Below are positions 24,758 through 37,275 of a DNA stretch of 64,000 bases, piece by piece. Every line of letters begins with the position of its first letter. The stretch's first letter is position 1. Both the position numbers and the translations under genes were made by a program. The DNA comes from Fistularia commersonii (lineage: Eukaryota; Chordata; Actinopteri; Syngnathiformes; Fistulariidae), in NCBI GenBank assembly GCA_037954325.1, contig JBBMNZ010000036.1, positions 1,822,001 to 1,886,000 of the forward strand. The letters are read 5' to 3'. The notes below the pieces were generated by a model that was given only the letters and a program-made list of their open reading frames with translations, had not been told where the DNA came from and did not search any database.

Positions 24758-25158
24758 CTGAATAACAACACAAGGGGAGCATTTCAAGTCACTGCCGGCC
24801 AATTTATTCCACTTACCACTTTGTATGAAAGTAAGAAAATGTAACATTAACCAGGCACTTTTCTGCCAGTAATCTGACATCTCTGAAGTCAAGTCAGTTT
24901 CCTCCTGAAGGTGGATATGTGGTTTCATGACATGGAACCGACTTCCCGGAGGCTCGGCTGGGGTGCGTGATACTCACTGTGAACCTCCTGTAGTCCGGCC
25001 TGCGGGATCGACCAGTGTTCCAGTAGTGCGAGTACATGTCCGTCAACAACCTTCTGTCATCAGCAAACAATCAACACTCGGATCATCCGACAAAGTCCCA
25101 AGCTCCTTGAGAAACACTCCACTCTGCCACTGACATAGTGAGAAGATAAACTGAGTGT

Positions 25159-25208
<50 letters not shown>

Positions 25209-27540
25209 TGTCACTGAAGCATGATTATTCAGATTCTGACGGCCAGGACAAGACTCTCCAACACTGAGTTACATCACAGTCGCGTTTCCATTTAGGTCGC
25301 ACAACTGAGCGCACAGACATTTCCTTTAAAAGTAAAAAAAAAAAAAAAAAAAATGATTCTAAGTTTTATTTTTGTTTGCTTGTTTGTTTGTTTTGCTCTT
25401 ATTAGCTGGGCATAAGTCGATGTCTCATTCTTTTATTGTTGCTTTTCTCTTAATTGCTAGTTTTGCAGCACTATTTTTTCACCCCAGGCTTCAGTAGGAA
25501 ATGTGCCATAACAATAAAAATGACTCAAAATTGTGACAAATTACTCATTATCGAGAACTACAATGTAAATGCAAAAAATTAAGAATTGGAGAAAGTGATA
25601 ACCAAAAAAAACTTCTCGAAAACAACTAAAAAGTTGCTGAAAATGATTGCCTATTATTCTGCAAAGATAGACCGCATGTCAAAAGAATTTCTGTCAAAAA
25701 ATATAACCAAAAAAAAAAAAAAAAAAAAGCATCAAAAACTGCAAGAAACGCCAGGAGTTAACCGGAAATGACTGCATTTAACTGCCTTTATTTGGTACCG
25801 GAACTAATGGAACTTAGGTGTAATGTTGGAGTGTCGCCTCTAGATGGCAGCAGCCGGTGCACGTCAAACAGTCTATGACAATTTCAAACTTTATTGTGAC
25901 AATAAAATGGTATTTTATATTTGTCATTGTCTATCTATTCGTTCTATATCAGGAATCAAGATGGGACTTTTTTTTCTTTTTTTGAAAATCTCTGAAGTGA
26001 TAATATATTACAAGTCAAGCTACAAATACTGATTTATTCAAATTGTAATCCCTAATATCTATAGAGAGCACCAAGTTTCTCCCTTGTTAGGAATTATTTT
26101 ACTACACCTACTTATATAATGACAGCACATTGGAAAGTTAATGTATTTACTTACTATATTAAAGTCAAGTAGAATCAAATATGACACTGAAGAAAACTCC
26201 CAAAGCAAAGTTGTGTTTTTTTGTTCATTTATTCATTTGGTTTTGACATGGTTCATGGTTTTGTCAGAAAATTCGAAAAGAATCCCAGAATAAACCAAAA
26301 CAATCAGGCATATGTAATAAAAACAATTGCATTGCTTTCATAATTTGTTTAAACAAAACAATGGAAAGATGCATATTAACATAAGTAAGGGAAAATCCAA
26401 TACGGAACATTTCCTGAGAAAGTAATTTCCTACGTGTGAATATATAAAAGTCATTTCCTAAGTGTAAATATATGAATAATGAATGTAACTGATAGAGTAA
26501 AGATACACATTGAATTGAGCTGTTAAAAAAATATCTATAAACAGTACATTTTCACAAACTGACAAGATTCAAATTCTGCCAAAAAACAAAGAAAAAGAAT
26601 GAAAGATTTTAAGACATACAGTTTGGTTTTGGCACAAGTTAGTTAATGATTTTTTTTCAAATTTAAATTGAAAAGGGATTGAGTAAATACATTTGTGCTT
26701 TTGTCTTGAATCATAAGAAAACCTTTGTTGCGTAAACATTGACTTTTATTCTCTAAACTTTTATCTTCATTCTGAACGTTTTTCTTTTCAAGGTTTCTGG
26801 TTCATGCTGACTTTTTGGAATTTGAGAGTTAATGGTGAAAAGAAAAGGTCGATCGTCAACAGTCTTTGGTGAAAAATATTAGATTTCTTAAAGAAGTTAA
26901 GTGTCAAATTTTCCAGCTACATTCTGCTTTTCTGCGTTTAATTTCAAGTAAACTGATTTTAGACAATATTTGTTTCCGTTGAACGTTCAAATAAGCTACA
27001 TCTTGATTTGACAGACTTCAGGAGAATCCTGCTGTTGTATTTTTAAATGAAATGATAAAATCTCTTTCATTGGTGTTTGTTTAGACACATTCGTCTTTTG
27101 CTCCGTTTTATCTAAAATCGTGAGATGTGCATCAGATGCGCTTAACAATTATTTTAGTCATTACAAAAAGTTTGCTGCAAGTATTTTTTCCAAAACATAC
27201 TTTCTTTTATTTATGGTTATAACAACTTCAATTTAAATCTTTTTTGTGACTATCGTCTTGTTAACATTTAAAATCTAATTTTCAAACACCAAATGTGTGC
27301 CTGTATCTATTGTTTAATAAAAATTAAAAAAAGAACATTTACACATGCACATGTTTCATGTCTGTGCGGAAAAAAAAGGAAATTTGCTTGAACAACAACA
27401 AAAAACGGATGATCGTGTCAAACAAATACACGTTACTTCTGCGACAAATAAATACGGAAAAATAAAAGTACCACGAAAAATATATATAAAACAAAAATAA
27501 TATTAACTAAATTTCCGGAGAGGATTCTCTTGGAGCTCAC
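24758..27540. other. First resolved KIF26A intron
   Basis: The intron between exon 24491-24757 and the candidate upstream exon is AT-rich from about 25300 on. It contains a (GT)n array at 25155-25206 and poly-A runs near 25335-25353 and 25710-25728. No other exon was recognised. Confidence 0.4.
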
Positions 27541-27660
27541 CTGAAGCTCCAAGCCGGCATGAGAGGAACCGGCGGTGGGAGGACGGTCCACCTGGGCTGC
27601 AGCGGCGTCGGGCGATGGCTCTTCCGGGTGGCGGCGAGCGTTTTCCCGCCGGATCAAGTG
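27541..27660 (-). other. Candidate upstream KIF26A exon
   Basis: On the minus strand an open frame with proline- and alanine-rich character (HPEEPSPDAAAAQVDRPP) ends in a consensus donor, CTTCAG|GTGAGC at 27541/27540. Its phase 0 matches the acceptor of exon 24491-24757. The frame has no ATG: upstream it reaches a TAG (gtttag near 27661) without one. It is therefore an internal exon, an exon with a hidden acceptor, or not coding. A second donor, GACAG|GTAACG at 27867/27866, follows a separate open frame with an ATG but has an incompatible phase for direct joining. Confidence 0.4.
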
Positions 27661-27990
27661 GTCCTAAACATTTCACAAATGTGCTATTACTACTGTTGAA
27701 CTGTCTAGAACCACTCGACCCGGGGGAACGTTGGCGGCGACGGCTGCGGCGGCTCCGGTGTGACGGTTTCTGCAAACACCCGTCCGTTTTTATAACCATC
27801 CGATGCGGGAATGAGACCCAGACCGGTCGGACCGGCCGGCGGCGGCTCCCGCGGGGGCGTCGTTACCTGTCGGACCGGGGCGATGCAGCAGCCAAGCCGC
27901 GGTCACGGGGCCCTGGGCTCGACCTGCAGGCTGTACCTGTTTGTCCTCCCGAGTTTGCAGGCAGTTTCATTCACACTTTTAACCGTCTGG
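27541..27990. promoter_or_regulatory. CpG-rich block, likely KIF26A 5' end
   Basis: This block is rich in C, G and CpG and contrasts with AT-rich flanks on both sides. It lies just upstream of the resolved KIF26A exons and holds two candidate minus-strand splice donors. Together these suggest the promoter and first exon(s) of the kinesin gene. No TATA box stands out. Confidence 0.5.
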
Positions 27991-29008
27991 GGATCCGGAT
28001 GGACGAGTTCCCTCAAGCAGACATTTCTGCCCCGCTTCCTCCTCATAGCCTCCACGTTAGCTTGAAACAGACGTTCATGTTAGCCTTAGCTAGCCTTCAC
28101 CTTTACGGGTCAATTAGCTAGCATTCAATAAGTCGGTTCAATGTTCTGAACTAGCACTTAATTACAGCGTTTACTTACTGCTTTATTCAAAACCTAGCTT
28201 CCAGTTGTATTTTTTTAACCTTTTTTATGTCCTGGAGCCCTTGGTGTACTGTCATATGCGTTTTTAAATTATTTTCTTTTTAGCTTGAAGTTGGTCTTAG
28301 CCTTAGTTGCAGTCGAAACATTTAGCTTCTTAAGCTGAAATGCCGCAATGCGAGTGACATTGTAGCTGCTCCCGTGTGAAGACAATATTTCCATACCTAG
28401 AGTGATTTTTTTATGTTTTTACTTCCAGGTTCTTATCTCTGCTCGTAAATAAGATTGAAATTTAGTCATATTCCACCCGTTAAACCCCTGTTTTTATCTT
28501 ATTTTCACCTGAGATTTAGCTGTAGCCTGCACTTCAGTTCTTGTTAGACTTTGGCCATGATTAGCTTAAATTTCAGCTCCTCAAACGTATATTTTATCCC
28601 TTCTATTCCTTAAACTATAATAAACTTATCTGTAATAAACTTGTTTCAAAGATGAGAAAAAAAAAACTTTATTTTTTCATTCATACAGTTACAACCCTTG
28701 ATTTTTTTTCAACCCGTAATATGTAATTTTTTTTTAAAGATTTTTCAGCTTTTATTAACTGGCCTAATTTTGGCTTTTATTTTTTTTCCAGGTGATTTGT
28801 GTGTAAAACATGACCCGCTGATACAGGTGGAAGGTGTTTTGTCACTTGAAAGGGCAACAACGAAAAAAATGTCGGCCGACTTGTGCGAGTTGTTTATCAG
28901 GATCTTCAGCCAACAAATATCCCCCTCATCTCTGGGTCGTAACTTAAGAAAGACCTTGAATCACCAACGATACCATTAGGCTGGTGAAGAATGACTGGAA
29001 TGAAGAGG
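27991..29008. other. Intergenic, AT-rich
   Basis: T-rich sequence containing several gctagc/ttagc words near 28060-28130 and 28280-28340. No coding or repeat feature was recognised. Confidence 0.4.
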
Positions 29009-29021
29009 GTGTGTGTGTGTG

Positions 29022-29062
<41 letters not shown>

Positions 29063-29063
29063 G

Positions 29064-29103
<40 letters not shown>

Positions 29104-29138
29104 CGTGCATGCGTGCGCCTGTGCGTGTGTGTGTGTGT
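29009..29138. repeat. (GT)n microsatellite
   Basis: About 130 bases of GT repeats interrupted by GC steps. It generates long Cys-Val frames that are not coding. Confidence 0.97.
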
Positions 29139-29227
29139 CAGACCTGCAACACATGTGTTCCACAGGTTCCTCCTGGCCTCAGCTCTCCAATAGTAAAACT
29201 TCACTTCCCGTAATAGTTTGGGAAGTT

Positions 29228-29500
29228 TAACTGAATAGTTCAGTTAAAGTTCTTTATTGATCCCTTGCAGAGAAATGATGGATCATCATCATCCTTTTAT
29301 GCAGGTCAGAAATCCACACATACATGAGCATAAAGAGAACTGCTGGGGAGCAGTGTAGGGCTCTGTAGTGTATGCCCTGCTGAAGGGCACTTTGGTAGGG
29401 CTCAGAAGATCAACTGCCACCAGGACATACTCCATATATATAAAGTTTGTTAAGCAGGTCTTGAAGTGGCAACCTTGAGGCCCGTAAGTCCCCACAAGTG
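29228..29500. repeat. Dispersed teleost repeat fragment
   Basis: The words ttctttattgatcccttgca, ctgctggggagcagtg and ctgctgaagggcac resemble a high-copy fish repeat that usually continues with a line about running totals of 'gggcacctc'. The family name is uncertain. No frame is intact. Confidence 0.4.
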
Positions 29501-29508
29501 TTTTAATT

Positions 29509-29981
29509 CAGGGATGTTAAACTAATTTTCACGGAGGGCCAAATCAGCGTAATGATTGCCCTCAAAGGGCCAAATGTAAGGGTAAGAGTACAAATGTAGC
29601 TTAATAAAATGTAAAATAAAAGTAACTACACATTAATGTTAAATAACTCTGAATTTGTTACTCATTCAAATCCAAAATGTGTCATAAGCATTCCCATATT
29701 TCTTGAAAAAGCCTTCCATCTGCATCAACCTTTCTGTTCCTGGACATTTAGGGATCATTTGTATTTCTCAATTCGGCATGTTGAAAATGGCATTGCTGTG
29801 GATACACTGCGATCTAATGGCGGGATGCCATTACTTTAATTGTGGGAAATGCAGATTATGATCACTGCACGTGTTTGACCTTTTTGTTTTAAGACAATCA
29901 GACCTTTTAAGACATTCTGCCAGGCCACATGAAATGACATGGCGGGCCAGATTTGGCCCGCAGGCCTTGTGTTTGACGCAT
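29509..29981. mobile_element. Nonautonomous hAT element, about 470 bp
   Basis: The left end cagggatgttaaact and the right end gtgtttgacgcatg are inverted and match the hAT consensus CAGGGGTGTCAAACTCA. Subterminal parts read cacggagggcc on the left and gcgggccagatttggcccgc on the right, as in known fish hAT MITEs. Flanking octamers ttttaatt and tttaaatt differ at one base, consistent with an aged 8-bp target duplication. Confidence 0.65.
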
Positions 29982-30201
29982 GTTTAAATTCATCCCACCC
30001 TGTCTCACCATCACATTTATATGTTTTTATTAAGGCCTGTCAATATTCATTCCCCTGTTCATACAGAAAACATTTTTAGCTATGACATTAATTTTATTGT
30101 TATGATGAATCTTGGTAACTTAGCATTTGCTCACCTATTGGTTTCCTCAGCTGTTCCAACCACCTGTTCTCACACGTGTCGCCTCTAAGAAGATAAACAG
30201 T

Positions 30202-30202
30202 C

Positions 30203-30298
<96 letters not shown>

Positions 30299-30456
30299 TT
30301 TGTGTGTGTGTGTGTGTATGGGAGGGGGGTCTAGAACATCGGCGGACAACCCTGACCGTCTCTGCAATTCTGTCTATTTGTTATTGTCCCTTCTTTTTCT
30401 TGTTTTTTTTTGTTGATTTTTATTTTGGTGGGGAGCGAGGAGAGATTGATTGTGCA

Positions 30457-30501
<45 letters not shown>
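30202..30501. repeat. Two (GT)n microsatellites
   Basis: GT arrays at about 30202-30320 and 30460-30501, separated by about 140 bases of unique sequence. Not coding. Confidence 0.97.
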
Positions 30502-30502
<1 letters not shown>

Positions 30503-30949
30503 GGAGACTGTAACTCGAGCCAACATGTTTACATTGAATGCATTGGCTTGTAACTTTGTTTGTCTCCACTAGAGGTCAGACTCGCAGCACTCAGATTCCA
30601 CTGCAGGTAAATCCAGTAATGTAATTTATAGTTTGTTCACTTTCAGTAAAATTTACTGAAAATCTTTGGCACGTTTCAGTCTAATTTTCAGATTTTTGCT
30701 GCTGAAGTTTATTGCATGCAATATGATTATTGCAGATTTTTAAGGCTGCTGTTGTAAGTTGTTGTTTTATTTATTTGTTTATTTGGCACGACTGAAGGCA
30801 GGCATGTGTTCATTCTGAAGGAAGATTCAAAAGCATTGAAAAAAAAATTGATGGAAATTGGATAGTTTTGCTCTTTTTGAGTTTTGTTTGGTATGGCGTT
30901 GACTTTTATGGTGTAGAAAAAATAAAAACAAAACTTTGGTTAAATGAGA

Positions 30950-31098
30950 CAAGAAAGTTAAGACCCTTTATTAGAACACTGTACAAAACCCGAACTCCAA
31001 GGAGCTTTTTTATTGGCTTGTGTACTTGGTAGCCATGGGAACAGACATGTGACAGGAGAGCATGTGGTCAGCGGACTGAGCCGACTTCTTGGTGGCAC
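30950..31098 (-). other. Possible terminal exon of an unknown minus-strand gene
   Basis: On the minus strand a polypyrimidine acceptor (ccttctccctcag at 31099 and above) opens a 28-codon frame (ATKKSAQSADHMLSC...YTSQ) ending in TAA at 31013-31011. AATAAA follows overlapping the stop, with a second at 30973-30968. The arrangement of acceptor, short frame, stop and poly(A) signal is that of a last exon. A donor at 31960/31959 (GGAGGAA|GTGAGAG) has the matching phase and closes an open frame with an ATG at 32116, giving a possible two-exon small gene. I do not recognise the protein, so chance remains a real alternative. Confidence 0.35.
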
Positions 31099-32830
31099 TG
31101 AGGGAGAAGGAATTCACGTAAAGTTTTATTTGTTGAGTATCAATTTCACGTAGATGAGGAAAGTAATCAGTTAAACTTTGCTTTTTTCAGGCACTAAAGT
31201 TAGAAAACACATTTTATAGTTGGGTTTGTGCAATGAATGCACGTCTGGGCCCAAGAGGGTATGATTTCTCTCTTTTACAGGAAGGAAAAGGGATTCAAGA
31301 CTTGAGGCTGACCTTTATATAATTAAGGATTTTATGCTTCTTTCCCATTTGTTTTTCTTTTCTGCTTATTTTCTTGTAATTGCATTGCTTACCGCATTTT
31401 TTTTTTCTTTTTTTGGAACATTTCCTGCAAGTATTGCATTGATTTTAATCCTATTTTTGGTGCAAAATGCTTTATAACAATGTTTTTTCACAGCTGCAAC
31501 AGTAATGCATTTGATTTTCAATCATTACTAAGAGGGCATTTCTTTATTTTTTGAATGTTCTCTTTTTTATGGATTTTTTTTTCCTGATTTTAATTAATTT
31601 CCCCTTTTTTTTCATTAATTTCCTATCAATTCTCTTAAATCGTCTTTCTGTTGTTTTGACAAATAATCGTATGAATCAGCTGTTGTTCTAATTATATGGC
31701 TAAAAAGACGAGCTTATATAAACCTGTTGTTCAAAGCTGACCGCAGATTTAGGTCAATTATTGATTAATTAATTATTGATTAATTAATGTTATTTATTCA
31801 CACAAACCTGTGTATTGACATTTCCTGAACTAAAATCCAATCAAACTTTTACACTTAAATCCTAAATTGGATTTAATTGAGTCTATCCCTCTGCGGGTTC
31901 AAAAATCATGCTTTATTTAATTTTACATTCTTGAAAAACGAGAAGGTATTTCCTCTCACTTCCTCCTTTTCTTCCTCCCCGACAGGCCTGAACCTGATTG
32001 GCTGAGAGTGGCGTGCCTCCTCCCCACAATCCAGAGGAGTACGACCTTTGACTTTCTCAGCTCAATATCACAACGGGTCACTCTGGCTTGGTTTAGTCTG
32101 GGTACTGATAACATGCACACACAAACACACACACACACACACACACATTAGCTCCTGCTATGGAAACAAATTAGTGTCAAAAACTCAAAAACAGTGACTG
32201 ACCTTAACTGACTGGAGATTTAAAAGTACAGTACTGTATTATCATTTGTATTTTGCTACAAGCTTTCAAAAATGCTGGAGTGTGTGTTTAAAAATGTATG
32301 GATTTTTTAAATGTATTTATTGTTGTCACTCCTGTACTCAATTTAAAGAAAGTCATAGGTATAATCTATGGATGAATTTCCAAGACAGAACCTTAATGAA
32401 AATAAGTAATCAAAATAAAAGAGAAAAAAGCAGCATTTAAAAATCATGGAAAATTGTCAAGTAAATTAGATTTTAGATATTCAAAGCAACACCTGATTAT
32501 TAAACCAAAAGTATCGATAAAAATCTGTGGGCAAGAAACCACATTAAATGTATCCATGTGTTCCCGGATATTAAAGATTAAAAGAAAATTCAATCACAAA
32601 TGGATATATATGTATAAAATATATACTGTATCCATGAAATATATATTCTTAAATGTTTAATAGACTTTTTGAATGAATTCATCACTGAAATATTTTCACA
32701 ATTAAAGTCATATGAATGAAGCTGTTGAATGTTTTCATACGTGTCCGTAAAAAGATATTTTTGTCATTAACTGTAAAAAAACATGGAGGTGGAGAACAAA
32801 TAGGTAAGTACTGAGCACACACACGCACAC

Positions 32831-32920
<90 letters not shown>

Positions 32921-33968
32921 CACATTCACACACACAAGCATACACTCCTCCAGCTGTCCATCTCCCAGGTAAGGCACAGCTGCCACTGCTCCTTTACTTA
33001 ACTTATTGTATGTTTTTGTCGATGCTAAAATGAATACCCATGAAGACATTTGACATTTTGGGATGTTTGCAACGAGACAGGAATGTGATAAACATGTTTG
33101 AACTTTGATACCGGGTAACTTTTACTCCCAGACCGCTGCCGAAGGTTCACAGTCTAGTGACACAAAATCTCTCCTTGCGATCGTTTAGAATATATTTCAA
33201 GATCTGTAGGCTGGATTAAAAGTGTTTAATCTGCATTTGGGGACAGAAAACGACACCTAATCCTGTCACCCTCAAACGTTCATGCAACAGCCAATCAGAA
33301 GGGCTCCTATGATGATGATGTCATCATCTGCTCCTGCTGCTGCAGACCATCTCCTTGTGATAGATTTGAACAGGCTTATCTACAAAAGTGAGGAAGAGAT
33401 AAATCAACGAAAAAAGAGCTGGGATGGACTCTTGGACTTGAGAGCTGACCCTGGAGGGGCTGGGCAGTATGAAGCCCTTTGTGACCCACTTGCATGGGAT
33501 TTTTTTTTTTTCAGGTGGTATTGGCTTCATTTTTGAGGTAACTTCTAATTGATTATCAAGCGTTTTTTTTGCTTCTGATTTTCACTTTTTATTTTTATGT
33601 CTGGTTTTTGGGGGTCAAAGAATCTGTGATTTTAATAGTTTTCATCCAATTCTAGAAAAGATTTGAAAGAGTATTTTTCCAAATGTTTGCAAAGTAACAT
33701 TTGATTCTTTTTTTCCATTTGATTGCTTTTGTCATTTTTCAGTTTGTTTACTTGATGTTGAGTCTTCACATACCAATGAGTTTTATTACGACTCATGCAC
33801 CAAAGTAACAAAAAGTTCATGTGAAAATTGATAAATTTCTACAGTAAACTGAGGTCAAAGTTATCCAATATTTAGGAATTTGTCAATGTGTGTTCTCCAG
33901 TAATGTGGTCTTTTGCTGCTGTCTTGCTCCGACGCACGGCGTCACGTTGTCATGGAGACAGACGCTCT
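31099..33968. other. Intergenic region upstream of mthfd1
   Basis: AT-rich DNA with (CA)n arrays at about 32118-32147 and 32817-32938. A CCAAT word lies on the minus strand near 31995 and another on the plus strand near 33290. The last 100 bases (33880-33968) should hold the mthfd1 start site but show no TATA box. Confidence 0.4.
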
Positions 33969-36900
33969 ATGGCAACCGTTATCTCTGGAAATGAGACATC
34001 CAAGTGAGTCTATGTCCCAGTCCTTTCTCAGACGGTCAAGTCCAAGTACTCTCAATATTTCTAGTGTCAGACCGACATCTATTTGCGTGTGTGTGTGCAG
34101 GCTGGTGAGGCAGCGGTTGCAGCAGTACGTGGAGAACATGAAGACCCAGACTGGTGGCTTCTCCCCCAGTCTGGTGGTTTTACAGGTGAGGAAAATTAAA
34201 AACATGCAGGCTCTAGAACAGGGTAGGCAAACTACGGTCCACAGGCCACATCCGACCCTTCGGTCTGTTTAATCTTTGCCCTGCAAAGATTGTTACAGAA
34301 TTCATACTAGATGTGAATGATCGGATCAATTAATGTGGGAGCTCAAACAGGAGATTGTTTCATTTTTGGTGCAACTACAGAACACTTCAGGATTTTCCTG
34401 AGCAGAATGACACAAATTGGCTTTGTAATTTAGCCTTTTCTGTGGACATACTGACACACATGAATGAGCTTGACGTGAAGATGCAAAGGAAAAACTGGTT
34501 TGTACATGAAATGCAAGCAAACGTCAGAGCCTTCAAAACCAAGCTGGTTTTATTTTCAAAGCAAATGTCAGACGAGTCTGATATGTACTGTTAACAACTG
34601 CGTTTTTTTTATGTTTTTTTTATATTTGCTGACCTGGCCCGTCTATCAAATTTTAAAAGTCAATGCGGCCCCTGAGCCCAAAAATGCCAGTAAGGCCAAT
34701 AGCTGCAGTTCCTTTAGTGACCACCGGAGGCAGGAGACTGACATATGAAAAAAGGCTGTTTTCTCTTCCAGGATCCCCAAATCCCTGAAATGAAATATAA
34801 TTAAATAAAAAATAATTAAGCTTTTTCAATGAATTCATTTTGAGATATTAATAAAATATCAAAAGAAATAGAAATCTTTACTCATTTTTGTCCCAGAGTT
34901 TGTCAGTTGTCACCAAATGACAATTATCTCTCCTGTGACTTGCAGCATAAGAGATCAGTTTTGATCAGGTGTCCGAAGTTTGTCTCAGGTGTTGAAGTAT
35001 GTTTCAGGTTGGAGACAGAGACGATTCCAACCTTTACATCAGCACCAAGCTGAAGGCGGCAGCTCAGGTAAGATCAATAAACCATGTCACAGGTATTAGA
35101 TAGTGAAGATTGTATGATATGTAAATATTCTCCCCTGCAGATCGGTATTGATGCCAAACACATCCGGCTGCCAAATACAGCAACACAGGACGAGGTGGGT
35201 GCAAAGTAACCTGCTCTCACATCCTTAGGTGACATATAAATTAGAAAAAAGGAGCAAAGAATTGCAAAAGGGAGCGAAAAAAAAAATAGCAAAGAATATA
35301 ACAGAAAAAGCAGTACAAAAATAAAAAATGAATAAGGTAAAAAGTGACAACAAACAAGAAAGTAATCAAAATACACAAACATTTACCAATTAATGGTTTG
35401 GAAAATGAAAAACAAAACAGCAAGAAAGATGTTTGTGGATGTTCTCAGCAATCCCGGTTAAGTGAATTCTTGTCAGAATCTTTATGTTGTGGCAACTGGC
35501 TTCAGTTTTCCTCACTTGAAGACGCTAAACCCCTCATCGGAGAAACCACTCCATTTCTAATGGCCTGTTGGGAGTTTCCGAATGTATCTGCCAGGGTTGT
35601 GGGGGAGTCTAGGTTACAATGGGTTGTTAAGCAAATGGGGAGTTGATCGCCAAAACTAGGTCGAAGGGGCTTGTTATGCTAATGGGGTGTTATTTGGTGG
35701 GAATAAGAAAAACTCAGGGTGTTTAGCTGGTTTAGAATCTAAAAAAGTAAAGCCACACTTCTCAGAATGTGAAATAAAGGAGTGAAACCTGTTGGATCAC
35801 ATGGACTGAGGTTCAGGTGGAAGTTACTGGTTCTGGTGGTGGATCCCTCTGGACTGTTTGGAGGATGCAGATGGGCCTGGTCTTGAACCGTCGGTCTTCT
35901 ATGGCCAGTTGAAGGACATCACTATCTTCACAGGAATGACCCTTATCCTTCAGGTGTAGGGGGGCCGTGGAGTCCCGTCCTGTGGTAGTGGCTGTCCTGT
36001 GTTGGGCCATCCATTTGTGTAGAGCTTGTTTAGTCTTCCCAGTGTAGCATCACAATCCTCAGTGCAGGTGACAGCATTGACACATTGCTGATCCTAACCC
36101 GGGTGTTTTTTCCCGGGGGCACACCGGTCTTTACCTCAGGCTGTTGTGGGGTTTGAAATGTCTGAGTTTTTCCAAAACACCTGCAACATAGATTATGACA
36201 ATGTTCTTCCATTTGTTGTTGTCTTCCTCTTGTTCGATGCGTCTGGTGGTTTCTGATTTGGCAAAGGCCAGATTGTGGTAGCTACAGGATCTTCTCTTCG
36301 GGCTTTCCTAATATGTTAGACCTCAGTCCTGCTGCCTTTGGCGGTTGATGGGATGTTCTTGGCCCAGTGGTGTGGAGTTCTGATCACCCCTAGTTTGTGC
36401 TCAAGGGAGTGTTGTGAGTCAATGAGTTGATACTGGTAGCAAGAAAGACTGAAAAAGTTCACAATCAATTTTCTCAAGTTAAAGCCACAACAATCTGAAA
36501 ATCAGTGACAAATTGTGGCCCTGAGCAGCTTAAAACTGTTTCTCAACTTCCTGTTTCCTGTTGGCATTTAGGTTCTGCGCTGCATCATGTCTGTCAACGA
36601 GAACCCGTCCGTCCACGGCCTCATCGTGCAGCTCCCGCTGGACTCCGTCAACCACATTGACACGGAGAGGGTCACGAACGCCGTGGCTCCGGACAAGGAC
36701 GTGGACGGGTCGGCAGCTTCCATTTGTGTTTTTGCCTGAATAGCTTTGTTAAATCAGAATTCTCCTCCCAGATCCAGGTCCAGAATCAGATCTGACATTT
36801 ACATTTGTAATTTTCTGCTGGAATACATGATCATTTATCATTTGTCCTTTATATGTTTAGGCTCTAATGTCACTATTTTAGCACATCTGTACTGCCAGGA

Positions 36901-37209
36901 ACAAAAACAAAGACATTCTGGATAATTCAGTAGTTTTTGGTTATCTTCAGGTAATTTTTTGTAAAAATGTCCTCAATATTATTTGAGCTTAGTTTTTTTT
37001 TGTCATGTTTTTCATGATTTTTTATTTATTTCTATTATTTTTTCATTACATAATTATTTATGTGTGATTTATTTACTTTCTTCCGAAATGTCTTTTGTTT
37101 CCAAAAATAAATTAAACCAATTATATTAAACTAAAAACAGGTTAAATGCAGCAACATAACAGTCATTTGCCTTGACAGCAACCTTATAAACATGCCTTCT
37201 TTTTCTGTG

Positions 37210-37275
<66 letters not shown>

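Noticed and set aside
27615..28121. 168-codon plus-strand frame in the CpG block
   Set aside because: It starts with ATG but has no recognisable domain. CpG-rich DNA is poor in stop codons, and the opposite strand has better splice evidence.
35241..35423. Minus-strand hydrophobic frame in mthfd1 intron 4
   Set aside because: Phe/Leu-rich wording from A-rich simple sequence, not a membrane protein.
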